From contig CAZJLR010000002.1 of NCBI GenBank assembly GCA_964546815.1, positions 186,001 to 250,000 of the forward strand: a stretch of 64,000 nt of DNA, read 5' to 3'. The notes below the pieces were generated by a model, which was not told the DNA's origin, did no database searches, and was given only the letters and a program-made list of their open reading frames with translations. Positions 1 to 9,088 of this stretch are shown in pieces. This DNA is from JAIEPM01 sp964546815 (GTDB lineage: Bacteria > Cyanobacteriota > Vampirovibrionia > Obscuribacterales > Obscuribacteraceae). The position numbers and the translations under genes were made by a program. Each line of letters starts with the position of its first letter. Position 1 is the first letter of the stretch.

Positions 1-3000
1 TGGCTAGCTTGTTTACCACTTCGTTAGCGGCGACATAGTCACACTGCCCAGCATTGCCGGTTCTTCCTACAACAGACGAGAAAAGAATGAAATACTTGAG
101 GCTGTCCAGTTGCAGGCGCGACGCCAGCGTAAGTGCTGACTCGACTTTAGTGCCGAATACGCGGTCAAAAGATGCCAGGGTTTTGTCTTTGATATAGGCA
201 TCTTCAATTACACCGGCACCATGAATAACTGCGTCAATTTTGCCGAAGCTTTCATATAAGCGATCTATCAATTCAGAAAACGCAGCTTCGTCTCTCACAT
301 CAAGCGAGTAATAATGAACGCGCGAGCCGGTGGCTTCTAAGCGTGCAAGATTTTGCCTGATTTCTCGCTCTTTCATCAATCGTTGATAAACAGATTCGAT
401 GGCTGGCACACTAAGAGCTTTGCCTTCTTTTCGCAGCTTGTCCATGATGGCCGCTTTGATTTCACGCTGGCTTTCTAGACCTTTGAAGATTGAATCTTCT
501 GGTTCTGATGGTCTTACTCCGCGTCCGACAACCACAAAACTTGGCTTATTGCGCTGGGCAAGTTCAAGACAAATTTCGGCTGTGATTCCACGTGCGCCGC
601 CAGTGACTAGCACAATCGAAGAAGCATCGAGATCTAATTTGCCTGATGCGGCAGCTTCGTCGAGAACTTGAGGAATAGCCTCAGGAGCCACACGGCGCTG
701 GTCCAAATAACCGACTTCAACTAGCAATTTGTCGTTATCGCCTAGTTCTTTGAGAATTGCGTTCAATCGCGCGTCAACATTTAGATCTTCAGAAAAATCA
801 ATGCATCTGCTAATTGAGCTGGGGCATTCGCGTGCAAATGTTTTTATTAGCCCGGGAACCGCAGCAAGAATCGGATTGAATTCTTCAGCCGGCTCGGCAG
901 CGAAAGAACCGCCCAAGCTGCTAGTCGCATACAAATTCACGTTGCGACCTTGCTGCACCACTGGCATCAGTAGTCCGCGCATGAGAGTGAATAGCCCGCG
1001 TACCGGTGCAAAACGCTCAGCAGAATTCTGATGACTTGCATCCGATTTGTGCTTTTTGTGCAACGGCAGAAGGTGCAATAAAGCAGATATCTTGCTTCCT
1101 GATTTGATTATTTCGCCAGAAAGTTTTTGAACGCTGTCTTGATTGCAAAGGTCAAGCTCAATTGAGCCGGACGCCAAATCGAAATCTTTAGCAATCAGGG
1201 CGTCGCGATGTTTCAATATCAATGTTTTCGCGCCAGCGGAAGCCAACCTGGCTGCTACCGCTTCTGCCAACCCGTCTTCAGAGTCGGTCAATATATATAG
1301 ATCAGAAAGCATGAGGGCCAGTTCTGGGCGTGGTGGCAAATCTTTCAATCGAACAAGTGCTCGACCGACATAGCCAGTGCTGGTTTGCTTGGCAGAAGGG
1401 GCAGCTGTAGCCGTTTTTGGTCTGCCATTTCCGTCGGCATATTCTGGAACTGCAGGCGCGCTTGGCGTTGCCGCTTGCTTAACAAGATCGTTTCGAATCC
1501 AATCGATGATCCCTTGCAACGTTTTTGTACCGGCAAGTTTTTCAATGCCGCTTTCAAGTTGTGTCTGTACTTCCTCAGGCAACAACTTGCGGAAACTGTT
1601 GAGTATTTCGACTCTCTTGATTGAATCGATTCCCAAATCAGCTTCGAGATCCAAACTTGGGTCGAGCATTTCAGTTGGATAGCCTGTACGTTCGCTCACA
1701 ATGCTAATAAGTTGAGAAATCAACGCTTCAGCATTGAGCGCATTGTCACTTTTAGCAACTACACTTTGAATAACAGACTGTGTTTCAGCAGGGATTTCAT
1801 CGGAGCCATTGCCATTGCCGTTGCCATTTCCGTTGCCATTTCCATTAGAACCGTGTTCGTTGTGGTCACCATTTCTGCCCGTGTGGATTTTTTGTCCATG
1901 AGAAACACTGTTTTTAGTCCCATTGCCGGGAACGTCCTTGCTAGAAGGCATGGGCTCTTCGCTTGAAGACACAGCCTGTTTGACCGGAGGCAACTGTTCG
2001 CTGTTAAAGGCAGCAGCATTTCCGGAATTTCCTTGCAAGTAAGTCAACATTACTCGCTCTTGAGCTTCCATAAAGCTGTTTGTCATTTGCAGCATGCTGC
2101 GTTGGAATTCGAGCATAACCTGATGACGTCCGCCTCCTGCAATTGAGGGCAGAGGTGAAGATGGAGCGCTGCCAGGCTGAGCTGCTTGTCGCGATGGATC
2201 CGGACGTCTGATCTGAGACTGTGGACTAATTGATTGAGGCGCTTGTGCTGCGGTCGGCTTCGCAGCAACTGGAGGAGCCGCAGACGACGCCTGCACTGGA
2301 GTTGAAACATTTTGTGCAGCCGCAGGCGGAGTTTTTGCAGCAAGTGGGGCAGCTTTTGCAGCGCCGGTGCCAGCTGGAGCAGAATCCTGTCGAGCTCCTT
2401 CAGCAGCCAATTCAGTTGGGCGGCTGGCCGGTATAGCTATTTTGCCATCAAAGCGTTTTACATGCGCTCCATTGATCAAATAAGTTAGCTTTGCTTTTGT
2501 TTTGCCAGAAACAGCAGCCTTTTGCTGTTTTGGCAGCAATGAGTCAACTCTATGCTTGTACAGCCTGGCAAGGTCTGGCTCTAAACCAGCGACAAGAGCC
2601 TGTGCCAGCAATATTTGAACCTGACTCAAACCGTTTTTGCCATTTCGTTCAAGTGAAAGACAACTGTGCTCTTTGCCTTCCAAAATGTCATCAACAAGCC
2701 CAGTCAAAATAGAACCAGGACCGCATTCGATAAAGATGCGAGCACCATCCTTATACATTTGCTCAATTTGCAGCTGGAATTCAACTGGCTTAACTAGATG
2801 CTCGCAAAGTAAAGATGCAATTTGTTCTGGATTTGCTGGATATGGTTTTGCCAGTGTATTTGAATAAACGGTGATCGAAGGTTGATTCAAATGTATTTCA
2901 AGCAGAGCTTTGGACAACTGCTTCAAGGCTGGTTCCATCAAAGGCGAATGGAATGCGGCTGACACTGCAATTGGTTTCGACTTCATTTTATTGTCGTCGA

Positions 3001-6000
3001 GAACTTTGCTAGCTTCAGCAAGAGCGTCGATTTCGCCTGAAATAATACATTGACGTGGCGAATTGAAATTAGCCAGAGTCACATTACTCAAATGAGAAAT
3101 AAGTCTGCGAACTTCAGCCCCGTTGCCGCTGACTGCAGCCATACTGCCGGTTTTCTTGCCATTGGCAGACTTGAGAATTGCACCGCGGCGTTCTGAAATT
3201 TTGAAGAGGTCCTCTTCACTCATAACGCCGGCAGCAGTAAGTGCGACATACTCGCCAAAGCTATGACCAGCGCACATGTCGGGCTTCAAACCGAGACTAC
3301 TGAGCAAATGAAACGCAGCGATGTCGGCCGCTGCAACTGCAGGCTGAGCCACATGCGTGTCGGTTAGACGCTCTACTTGTTTGCGACGTCTTTCTTCGCT
3401 GAAAGCTGGTGCGGGATAAACATAACGGCTTAGCTTCTCTTCGAATTTGCCGGCCAAAACTTTATCTGCACGCTCAATAGTGCTTCTAACATCAGCAAAA
3501 CAGAGTGACAAATCACGCAACATGTTTACTTGCTGTGCGCCTTGCCCGGGGAACAAGAAAGCTACTTTCGGACGGGCGTTGCCTTCTAATTCTTCAAAGA
3601 AAACAGCACGTGGGTCGCGGAAGCTCTTCTTAGTTTCATCACGAAGAACCAATTTAATTTGCTCGATCTTTTTCAGCAAGTCATCGCCAGAATTTGCAAC
3701 GATAGCAAGCACAAACTTACTGTTAGATTCTCCAGCAGGAGTAGGCATAACCGCCTGCCCGAGGTGGTGGCGATAAGCAAGATCAAACAATGTATTTGTA
3801 TCTGTGGAACCGGCAGGTCCACTTGCTTGACTTGCAAGCTGCATCATCTTTTTGCAGGCGATTTCCAGTGAATCGATCTGTCTTTCCAATTGTGCTCTAG
3901 ATGTAGATTTGAATGCAAACAATTCAGATGGGAAATCGCGAACTGCGCTTTCTTGTCTTTCAAGCTTTTGGCCCGAATACTCTTCCAACACAGTGTGGAA
4001 ATTAGTACCACCAAAGCCAAATGCGCTTACGCCAGCCCGGCGGGGATAGCCGAGTTCTTCAACATTGTGCACCCATGGACGAGCTTCAGTATTTACATAG
4101 AAGGGAGAATTCTCAAAATTGCAAGCTGGGCTGGGAGTCTCAACTCCCATGGTAGGAGGCAAGACTCTATGATATAGCGCACGAGCAATCTTAATAACAG
4201 AGGCAAGTCCTGCAGCGCACTTTGTGTGCCCAATCATTGTTTTGACAGAGCCAATGGCGCAAACTTGCTTTTCAGAACCAGCCTGCTCAAAAACTGTTTT
4301 CAAAGCTTCGACTTCAGCTCTGTCACCAGCCACGGTACCAGTACCATGAGCTTCAACAAGCTCTACAGTAGAAGGTGAAAGACCCGCGTCTTCATAAGCT
4401 CTCTTCAAAGCCAACATTTGACCAGCTGGTCGAGGAGCAGTCAAACTCAGATCGCGTCCATCGCTAGACCCGCCTATGCCTTTAATCAAAGCGTAGATTC
4501 TATCGCCGTCGCGTTCAGCATCAGATAAGCGCTTAAGCACAAGCACAGCCATACCTTCACTAATGACAATGCCATCTGCAGTGGCATCAAATGTACGGCA
4601 TCGTCCGCGCGGAGAAAGGGCATGAGTCTTAGAGAAACTCAAGTAGTCTCCCGGTTGATTATGAGTGTCTGTGGCAGCCAGAAGTACCATGTCACTGCTG
4701 CCAGCGCGCAGTTCTTTTATACCTATATAGAGCGCAGCAAGCGACGAGGCGCAAGCAGCGTCAACACAGAAATTGATACCACCGAGATCAAATCTATTTG
4801 CCACTCGGCCGGCAACAACATTGCCGAGATAGCCAGGGAATGAATCTTCAGTCCACTCGGGCAAACGGTTTTCCAATAACTTTCTGTATTCAGGATCAAG
4901 ATCGCTCAAAGTCCAATCTAACATCGAACGCAATGAATAGAACGAGGTGATTGGTCCGTGTCCTGCGTTTGCCAAAACAATGGAAGTGCGTTCTTTTCCG
5001 AATGGTCGGTTCTGATAACCAGCATCATATAATGCAGCTCTGGTTACTTCTAGAATCAGCAGTTGCATCGGGTCTATAGAAGCCAAACTGGACGGCGGAA
5101 TGCCATACTCGGATGGGTCGAACGGAATATCTTGAAGGAAGCCGCCCCACTTTGAATACATTTTGTCTCGAGCAAGTGGATCTTCACTGTAGATTTTTTT
5201 CCAATCCCATTGATCGATTGGCACTTCTTCGATTGTGTCAACTTTATTCAGAATATTTTGCCAGTAAGCTTCCTGGTTAGTTGCTTTCGGAAACATGCAA
5301 GAGATGCCGACGATTGCGATGGCTTCTTCTTTTTTCCGTGGGCTTTCTTTTACCTCTACCATTTGCGATTGCAAAGACTTGAGGTAAGCATCAGCAGAAA
5401 CCGAAACAGTTTCATGCAATTGCGGAATGCTCATAGTTTTGTCATGCATCGAGGCAACTTGCCCAATCATATACATGCCATCTTTCCACTGCTTATCAGC
5501 GGGAACTTTCACAAGCTTGCTTCCGGTAGAAGCACCGGCTTCACCACGGGCAAGTCCTTTGCTGGCAACACGCAGACGACCGAGATTCATCAACTCGAGC
5601 TCCTGGCGAAGTTCGTTTTTGCCTAAACCTTCGGCTTCCATCTTTTTGCGTTTTTCATCAAATACTTGCTTGTATGGCGAATCAACGCAGCGAATAGCAT
5701 GACCAGGACCTGTTTCAAGCAAAACAGTTTCTTCGCAGCTCAATGCTGCTTCTTGAAACTTTTGAACGATTGCACCGCTGCTCACGGCTTCACGTGTAAA
5801 CAGGTAAGCAGTACCCATCAAGATACCGATCCTGATCCCACGTTCTACAAGCGGTGCAGCCATCGCCGCCACCATCGCGCTTGAAAGTTGGTCATGAATG
5901 CCGCCGGCAAACACAACATGATATTCAGATGGATCTGCCTTCGCTGGAATTGAGCCGAGCAGTGTTTCTATCATGCACTCCCAGAGTACAAAGCTAGAAC

Positions 6001-7444
6001 GGGGACCAACGTGACCACCGCATTCTTTGCCTTCAAAAATAAATCGCTTCGCACCCATCTCTACAAATGAGTCGAGCAACACAGGCGAAGGTACATGCAA
6101 ATAAGTTTTGATGCCGACAGCCTCAAGCTCTTTAGCCTGGTCAGGTCTGCCTCCGGCAATCAATGCACAAGGCGGACGATATTTCAAAACCAATTGCAAT
6201 TGCTCTTGCCTGAGTTCAGGAGGCACAAAACCAAGCATTCCTACACCCCAGGGCAATGCGCCGAGGTTTTTAGCAGTTTCAATCAGCAAGGGCTCGATTT
6301 CATCTTTACGCATCAAAGCAAGTGCAAGAAATGGCAATGCACCACCTTCGCCGACTTTTTGCGCAAACTCTGCAGTATCAGATACGCGAGTCATTGCACC
6401 TTGCAAAATCGGATATTTTATTCCATGAGAAAGAGCCAGAGCGCCGCTTTCAGTGAGTGCGCCTTGTTGCGATGAAAGACGCAAGTTTTCGCGAGATTGA
6501 TGTTTAATAGCTGAGACAATAGCGGCTACGCTTGAATAACGACGTGCAAGCGGCAAGGCAAAAGCAACGTCCTGTCCAAGAAACATAAAAGCAGGCAAGT
6601 GACTTTTTGCCGAGCGAGCCGAATCAATCAACAACTGTCGCAACTGCGAACGTCTGGCACTTAACTTTTCTGCACCGGCATCAGTCGGTAATTCGGCAAT
6701 TGCCGACTTCACAGACTCATCACCAGTACGCAAGCAAACTCTAAATCTGTCAGTGCCGTTATTAAGCAGCTCAGTTTCGGTGCCGTCAAAGCCTGACAAT
6801 TTTTCTTTTTGCTCATTGCTCAAATTAGATTCGCGACTGAGCAAGAGCTGGGAATCTAGCACCACACCTTCGCATTTTGCAGCAAGTGCAGCAGCGGCTG
6901 AGTTCACTCCAACGCCGCCTTGCACCCAGACTGGAATGCTCAATTCTCTGCGAAATCTTTGCAGCAAGATAAATGCAGTTTCTTCTCCGACGCGCCCCGC
7001 ACTTTCGTGCCCCTTCGCCACAACTGCATTTGCACCGGCAAGCTGAGCAAGCTTGGCTTCAGCGATGTTGATTGCCTCACAAAAAACATCAAGCTTCAGC
7101 TTGCTCAATGTTTGTACGGCCTGCGTCAGGCTTTTCTTTTCGTAGTCTTTATCGCGGACGCAGAGAATCACATATTTGCGACCGGTACCCGCCGCAGCCA
7201 GTTGCTGGAAAAGCGGCTGAAACAGCTCGACTTGCTCGACACCACATCTGATACCATATTTGGCATCAGGAACAGAATGAATCAGGGTCTTCAGCGCGGG
7301 CTCAACGTCTTTGACCGAATTTAAATACTCAAGGTCAAGAACGCCAATTTCTCCGGCTCTAGAAGCGGCAATTGCGATTCCGGGGTGAAAATCAGCTCCC
7401 GTCCATGCCGCAGGTGTAAGCGCAATGATTCCTAGTTCTGGCAT
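1..7444 (-). CDS. Type I polyketide / secondary-lipid synthase (tandem NMO-ER, KS, AT, ACP, KR), 3' end outside window
   Basis: Reading the minus strand from the ATG at 7444 gives an unbroken frame to the left edge, about 2,480 residues, so the gene is partial. Two nitronate-monooxygenase/PfaD-type TIM barrels come first (about 1-230 and 335-650, the second with KYPILQGAMT and CGGHVGPR). A ketosynthase follows (about 708-1150: DAACASS with Cys898, VEAHGTGT, GHTKCAAG). Then an acyltransferase (about 1295-1615: FPGQGAQ, GHSFGEY with Ser1395), a long Ala/Pro/Gln/Asn-Gly linker, one ACP (LGIDSIKRVEIL, phosphopantetheine Ser1941) and a ketoreductase (VTGGARGI near 2280, Tyr2470 at the edge). Families named from motifs; the ACP motif is of the Pfa polyunsaturated-fatty-acid type. 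Product unknown; a long-chain lipid is inferred. An in-frame ATG at 7489 is an alternative start; neither has an ideal ribosome-binding site. Confidence 0.93.
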   Translation of the reverse strand, partial: MPELGIIALTPAAWTGADFHPGIAIAASRAGEIGVLDLEYLNSVKDVEPALKTLIHSVPDAKYGIRCGVEQVELFQPLFQQLAAAGTGRKYVILCVRDKDYEKKSLTQAVQTLSKLKLDVFCEAINIAEAKLAQLAGANAVVAKGHESAGRVGEETAFILLQRFRRELSIPVWVQGGVGVNSAAAALAAKCEGVVLDSQLLLSRESNLSNEQKEKLSGFDGTETELLNNGTDRFRVCLRTGDESVKSAIAELPTDAGAEKLSARRSQLRQLLIDSARSAKSHLPAFMFLGQDVAFALPLARRYSSVAAIVSAIKHQSRENLRLSSQQGALTESGALALSHGIKYPILQGAMTRVSDTAEFAQKVGEGGALPFLALALMRKDEIEPLLIETAKNLGALPWGVGMLGFVPPELRQEQLQLVLKYRPPCALIAGGRPDQAKELEAVGIKTYLHVPSPVLLDSFVEMGAKRFIFEGKECGGHVGPRSSFVLWECMIETLLGSIPAKADPSEYHVVFAGGIHDQLSSAMVAAMAAPLVERGIRIGILMGTAYLFTREAVSSGAIVQKFQEAALSCEETVLLETGPGHAIRCVDSPYKQVFDEKRKKMEAEGLGKNELRQELELMNLGRLRVASKGLARGEAGASTGSKLVKVPADKQWKDGMYMIGQVASMHDKTMSIPQLHETVSVSADAYLKSLQSQMVEVKESPRKKEEAIAIVGISCMFPKATNQEAYWQNILNKVDTIEEVPIDQWDWKKIYSEDPLARDKMYSKWGGFLQDIPFDPSEYGIPPSSLASIDPMQLLILEVTRAALYDAGYQNRPFGKERTSIVLANAGHGPITSFYSLRSMLDWTLSDLDPEYRKLLENRLPEWTEDSFPGYLGNVVAGRVANRFDLGGINFCVDAACASSLAALYIGIKELRAGSSDMVLLAATDTHNQPGDYLSFSKTHALSPRGRCRTFDATADGIVISEGMAVLVLKRLSDAERDGDRIYALIKGIGGSSDGRDLSLTAPRPAGQMLALKRAYEDAGLSPSTVELVEAHGTGTVAGDRAEVEALKTVFEQAGSEKQVCAIGSVKTMIGHTKCAAGLASVIKIARALYHRVLPPTMGVETPSPACNFENSPFYVNTEARPWVHNVEELGYPRRAGVSAFGFGGTNFHTVLEEYSGQKLERQESAVRDFPSELFAFKSTSRAQLERQIDSLEIACKKMMQLASQASGPAGSTDTNTLFDLAYRHHLGQAVMPTPAGESNSKFVLAIVANSGDDLLKKIEQIKLVLRDETKKSFRDPRAVFFEELEGNARPKVAFLFPGQGAQQVNMLRDLSLCFADVRSTIERADKVLAGKFEEKLSRYVYPAPAFSEERRRKQVERLTDTHVAQPAVAAADIAAFHLLSSLGLKPDMCAGHSFGEYVALTAAGVMSEEDLFKISERRGAILKSANGKKTGSMAAVSGNGAEVRRLISHLSNVTLANFNSPRQCIISGEIDALAEASKVLDDNKMKSKPIAVSAAFHSPLMEPALKQLSKALLEIHLNQPSITVYSNTLAKPYPANPEQIASLLCEHLVKPVEFQLQIEQMYKDGARIFIECGPGSILTGLVDDILEGKEHSCLSLERNGKNGLSQVQILLAQALVAGLEPDLARLYKHRVDSLLPKQQKAAVSGKTKAKLTYLINGAHVKRFDGKIAIPASRPTELAAEGARQDSAPAGTGAAKAAPLAAKTPPAAAQNVSTPVQASSAAPPVAAKPTAAQAPQSISPQSQIRRPDPSRQAAQPGSAPSSPLPSIAGGGRHQVMLEFQRSMLQMTNSFMEAQERVMLTYLQGNSGNAAAFNSEQLPPVKQAVSSSEEPMPSSKDVPGNGTKNSVSHGQKIHTGRNGDHNEHGSNGNGNGNGNGNGNGSDEIPAETQSVIQSVVAKSDNALNAEALISQLISIVSERTGYPTEMLDPSLDLEADLGIDSIKRVEILNSFRKLLPEEVQTQLESGIEKLAGTKTLQGIIDWIRNDLVKQAATPSAPAVPEYADGNGRPKTATAAPSAKQTSTGYVGRALVRLKDLPPRPELALMLSDLYILTDSEDGLAEAVAARLASAGAKTLILKHRDALIAKDFDLASGSIELDLCNQDSVQKLSGEIIKSGSKISALLHLLPLHKKHKSDASHQNSAERFAPVRGLFTLMRGLLMPVVQQGRNVNLYATSSLGGSFAAEPAEEFNPILAAVPGLIKTFARECPSSISRCIDFSEDLNVDARLNAILKELGDNDKLLVEVGYLDQRRVAPEAIPQVLDEAAASGKLDLDASSIVLVTGGARGITAEICLELAQRNKPSFVVVGRGVRPSEPEDSIFKGLESQREIKAAIMDKLRKEGKALSVPAIESVYQRLMKEREIRQNLARLEATGSRVHYYSLDVRDEAAFSELIDRLYESFGKIDAVIHGAGVIEDAYIKDKTLASFDRVFGTKVESALTLASRLQLDSLKYFILFSSVVGRTGNAGQCDYVAANEVVNKLA
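1805..1846 (-). repeat. (Asn-Gly)7 hexamer repeat inside the synthase linker
   Basis: Seven consecutive Asn-Gly codon pairs (AAT/AAC + GGC/GGA) lie just upstream of the ACP in the synthase gene. The units are near-identical hexamers, so this tract could change length by slippage without breaking the frame. It is probably a flexible tether for the carrier domain. Confidence 0.85.
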
Positions 7445-7735
7445 CTTCACGAACCCGGTAACTCCTAAGTGGCCTTCCGGCAAGTTCATCGACCTCTGGC
7501 GAGAGTATGCTCAAAGAAGCTATTCTTTTCGCTTTCGGGTCGCCCTGCATCCTTTGTGCTGCCCACTGCTTTGAGAGCAGGGTTAGCCCAATTAAGGTTG
7601 CATAATTATATAAATAGAGACTAAATCAGGCATTGGACAAGTCTTAGATAGACCCGAGCGGGGTTGCCAAGCGCCCCGAAATCGTATATCGATCTGCCTT
7701 TATAGAGCCTTTAAAGCGCAATATTCTGGTCGACT
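7445..7735. promoter_or_regulatory. Leader/promoter region of the synthase gene
   Basis: This gap separates the stop of the glycosyltransferase gene from the synthase start, both on the minus strand. An AT-rich patch holds a perfect TATAAT on the minus strand at 7605-7610, but the matching -35 position is poor. An AGGAG lies about 20 bases before the ATG at 7444, too far for an ideal site. No terminator hairpin with a T-run was seen. Confidence 0.3.
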
Positions 7736-8941
7736 TTAGAGAACAACGATCTCTTCGGGGCCTCGTAACTCATACGTGACGCCGCGCCACTGGATTCGGT
7801 TGGTCGTCAATGAATAGAGCGTCATCCACGGAAGCGCAATGTGAGCCAGAGGTAGAGCCATGACAAATTTCCAGGCAGAACCTCGAAGCTCCTCATTCCA
7901 GTCAGACAGCACTTCTCGCCAGAGGGTTTGCCCCTTTAACAGGAAATAAACTTCAATTGGCAAAACAGATAGCCCTGCCAGCAATGAATAGAAATAAATT
8001 GCCTCACGGTTGAGCAAGCATAAAACTAGTGTCCAGACTATACAAAGCAGCCAGGTTGCCATGATGCCGGCGCGAGCGATTGATCTCTTCCATAAAGCCG
8101 GATAATAAACCTTGGTTAAGATTAGCTGGCGATTTGTCCATTCCAAGACCTCTGGCCAATCGCCATCGCCATGGCTAGCCACCAGGCACTGCGGCACAAA
8201 CAAAACTTTGAGCCCAATATCCTTTACGGCGGTAGTAAGCGAAAGGTCATCATCGGCGGCTTTGTCCCAGTGCTGCAGCACATTTGCCTTTAGAAAAATA
8301 TCGCGGCGAATTGCCATTGCACCGCCCCAGGCGAAACAATAACGCGGGCTGGCCATCTCCCAGGCAGACATGCGATTCCATATGCTTCTCATCATCGACG
8401 CAGAGTCGCCGCTATGCGGCACGTAAAATCTGTAACCCGTTGTGGCACCGGCACCGGGCTCGTCCAGGCGCCCTACCAGTTGCGCCAGAAAATCACTTCT
8501 TGCAATCACATCAGAATCGACAAACGCAATTGCTTCAACATCGTCCGAAATATGCTTGAGAGCCTCAAGTTGATTGTTTAACTTCTGCGCCCGAATGGGG
8601 TTGATGCCAGCAACCACAACCCGGCAAGCAATCTGGGGAAATTCCTCAGAAACGGCTTTCAAAGCGGGGTAAGCAGGATCGTCCTCTGTTGCCACAGCAA
8701 AAACAACTTCAAAATGCGAACGACCGTCTTTTGAATACTCCTGCTCCAGCAGCTTTCGCATGTTGTCATGAAAGCCAGTATCAAGTCCCTTGCATGGCAA
8801 AATCACCGCCAGCTTGGGTTTGTAAGTCGGCGCCGGCTTTGCCATTTCATCGCTTACATATCGATGCATTCGATTGAAGCTGTAGGTCTGCGAGAGCGCT
8901 ACAGCGATTGTAATGAAGCTAAGAATGCCGAGAAAAATCAT
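7736..8941 (-). CDS. Membrane glycosyltransferase family 2, ceramide-glucosyltransferase-like
   Basis: About 401 residues. An N-terminal membrane segment (MIFLGILSFITIAVAL) precedes a GT2 domain of the Glyco_transf_21 type: a PKLAVILPCKG opening, the FVDSD metal/nucleotide-binding motif, a DDDLSLT acid motif and NRQLILTK, which sits where this family has its Q/R-x-x-R-W-like element. Three or more hydrophobic segments close the protein. The family transfers a sugar from a nucleotide sugar to a lipid at the cytoplasmic membrane; the acceptor here is unknown. I chose the ATG at 8941 because the longer frame to 9118 would overlap the start of the divergent GH3 gene and would put about 59 non-family residues before the membrane segment. 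It lies just downstream of the lipid-type synthase gene on the same strand, so a product of that synthase is a plausible acceptor (inference). Confidence 0.85.
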   Translation of the reverse strand: MIFLGILSFITIAVALSQTYSFNRMHRYVSDEMAKPAPTYKPKLAVILPCKGLDTGFHDNMRKLLEQEYSKDGRSHFEVVFAVATEDDPAYPALKAVSEEFPQIACRVVVAGINPIRAQKLNNQLEALKHISDDVEAIAFVDSDVIARSDFLAQLVGRLDEPGAGATTGYRFYVPHSGDSASMMRSIWNRMSAWEMASPRYCFAWGGAMAIRRDIFLKANVLQHWDKAADDDLSLTTAVKDIGLKVLFVPQCLVASHGDGDWPEVLEWTNRQLILTKVYYPALWKRSIARAGIMATWLLCIVWTLVLCLLNREAIYFYSLLAGLSVLPIEVYFLLKGQTLWREVLSDWNEELRGSAWKFVMALPLAHIALPWMTLYSLTTNRIQWRGVTYELRGPEEIVVL

Positions 8942-9088
8942 GCAATAAATTTCTTTCCGTCCGGACGAATTTCCGAAGACGACACGGACTAGAGTATAAT
9001 GCGTGCCGGCATAGCAATTCCAGTGCGGCTCTTTCATGCTGAGTGCGGCCGCTAATATTTCGTTTAACCTTGAGAAATCTCGCCCGTT
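8942..9088. promoter_or_regulatory. Divergent intergenic promoter region
   Basis: These 147 bases separate the divergent glycosyltransferase and GH3 genes and must carry both promoters if the chosen starts are right. I see no convincing -35/-10 pair. Confidence 0.35.

Noticed and set aside
399..7324. Many plus-strand and off-frame open frames across the first 7.3 kb
   Set aside because: All are shadows of the single long minus-strand synthase frame, which has all the expected domain motifs.
7605..7610. TATAAT as a firm promoter of the synthase gene
   Set aside because: The -35 region at the correct distance is poor, so it is mentioned only as a weak element.
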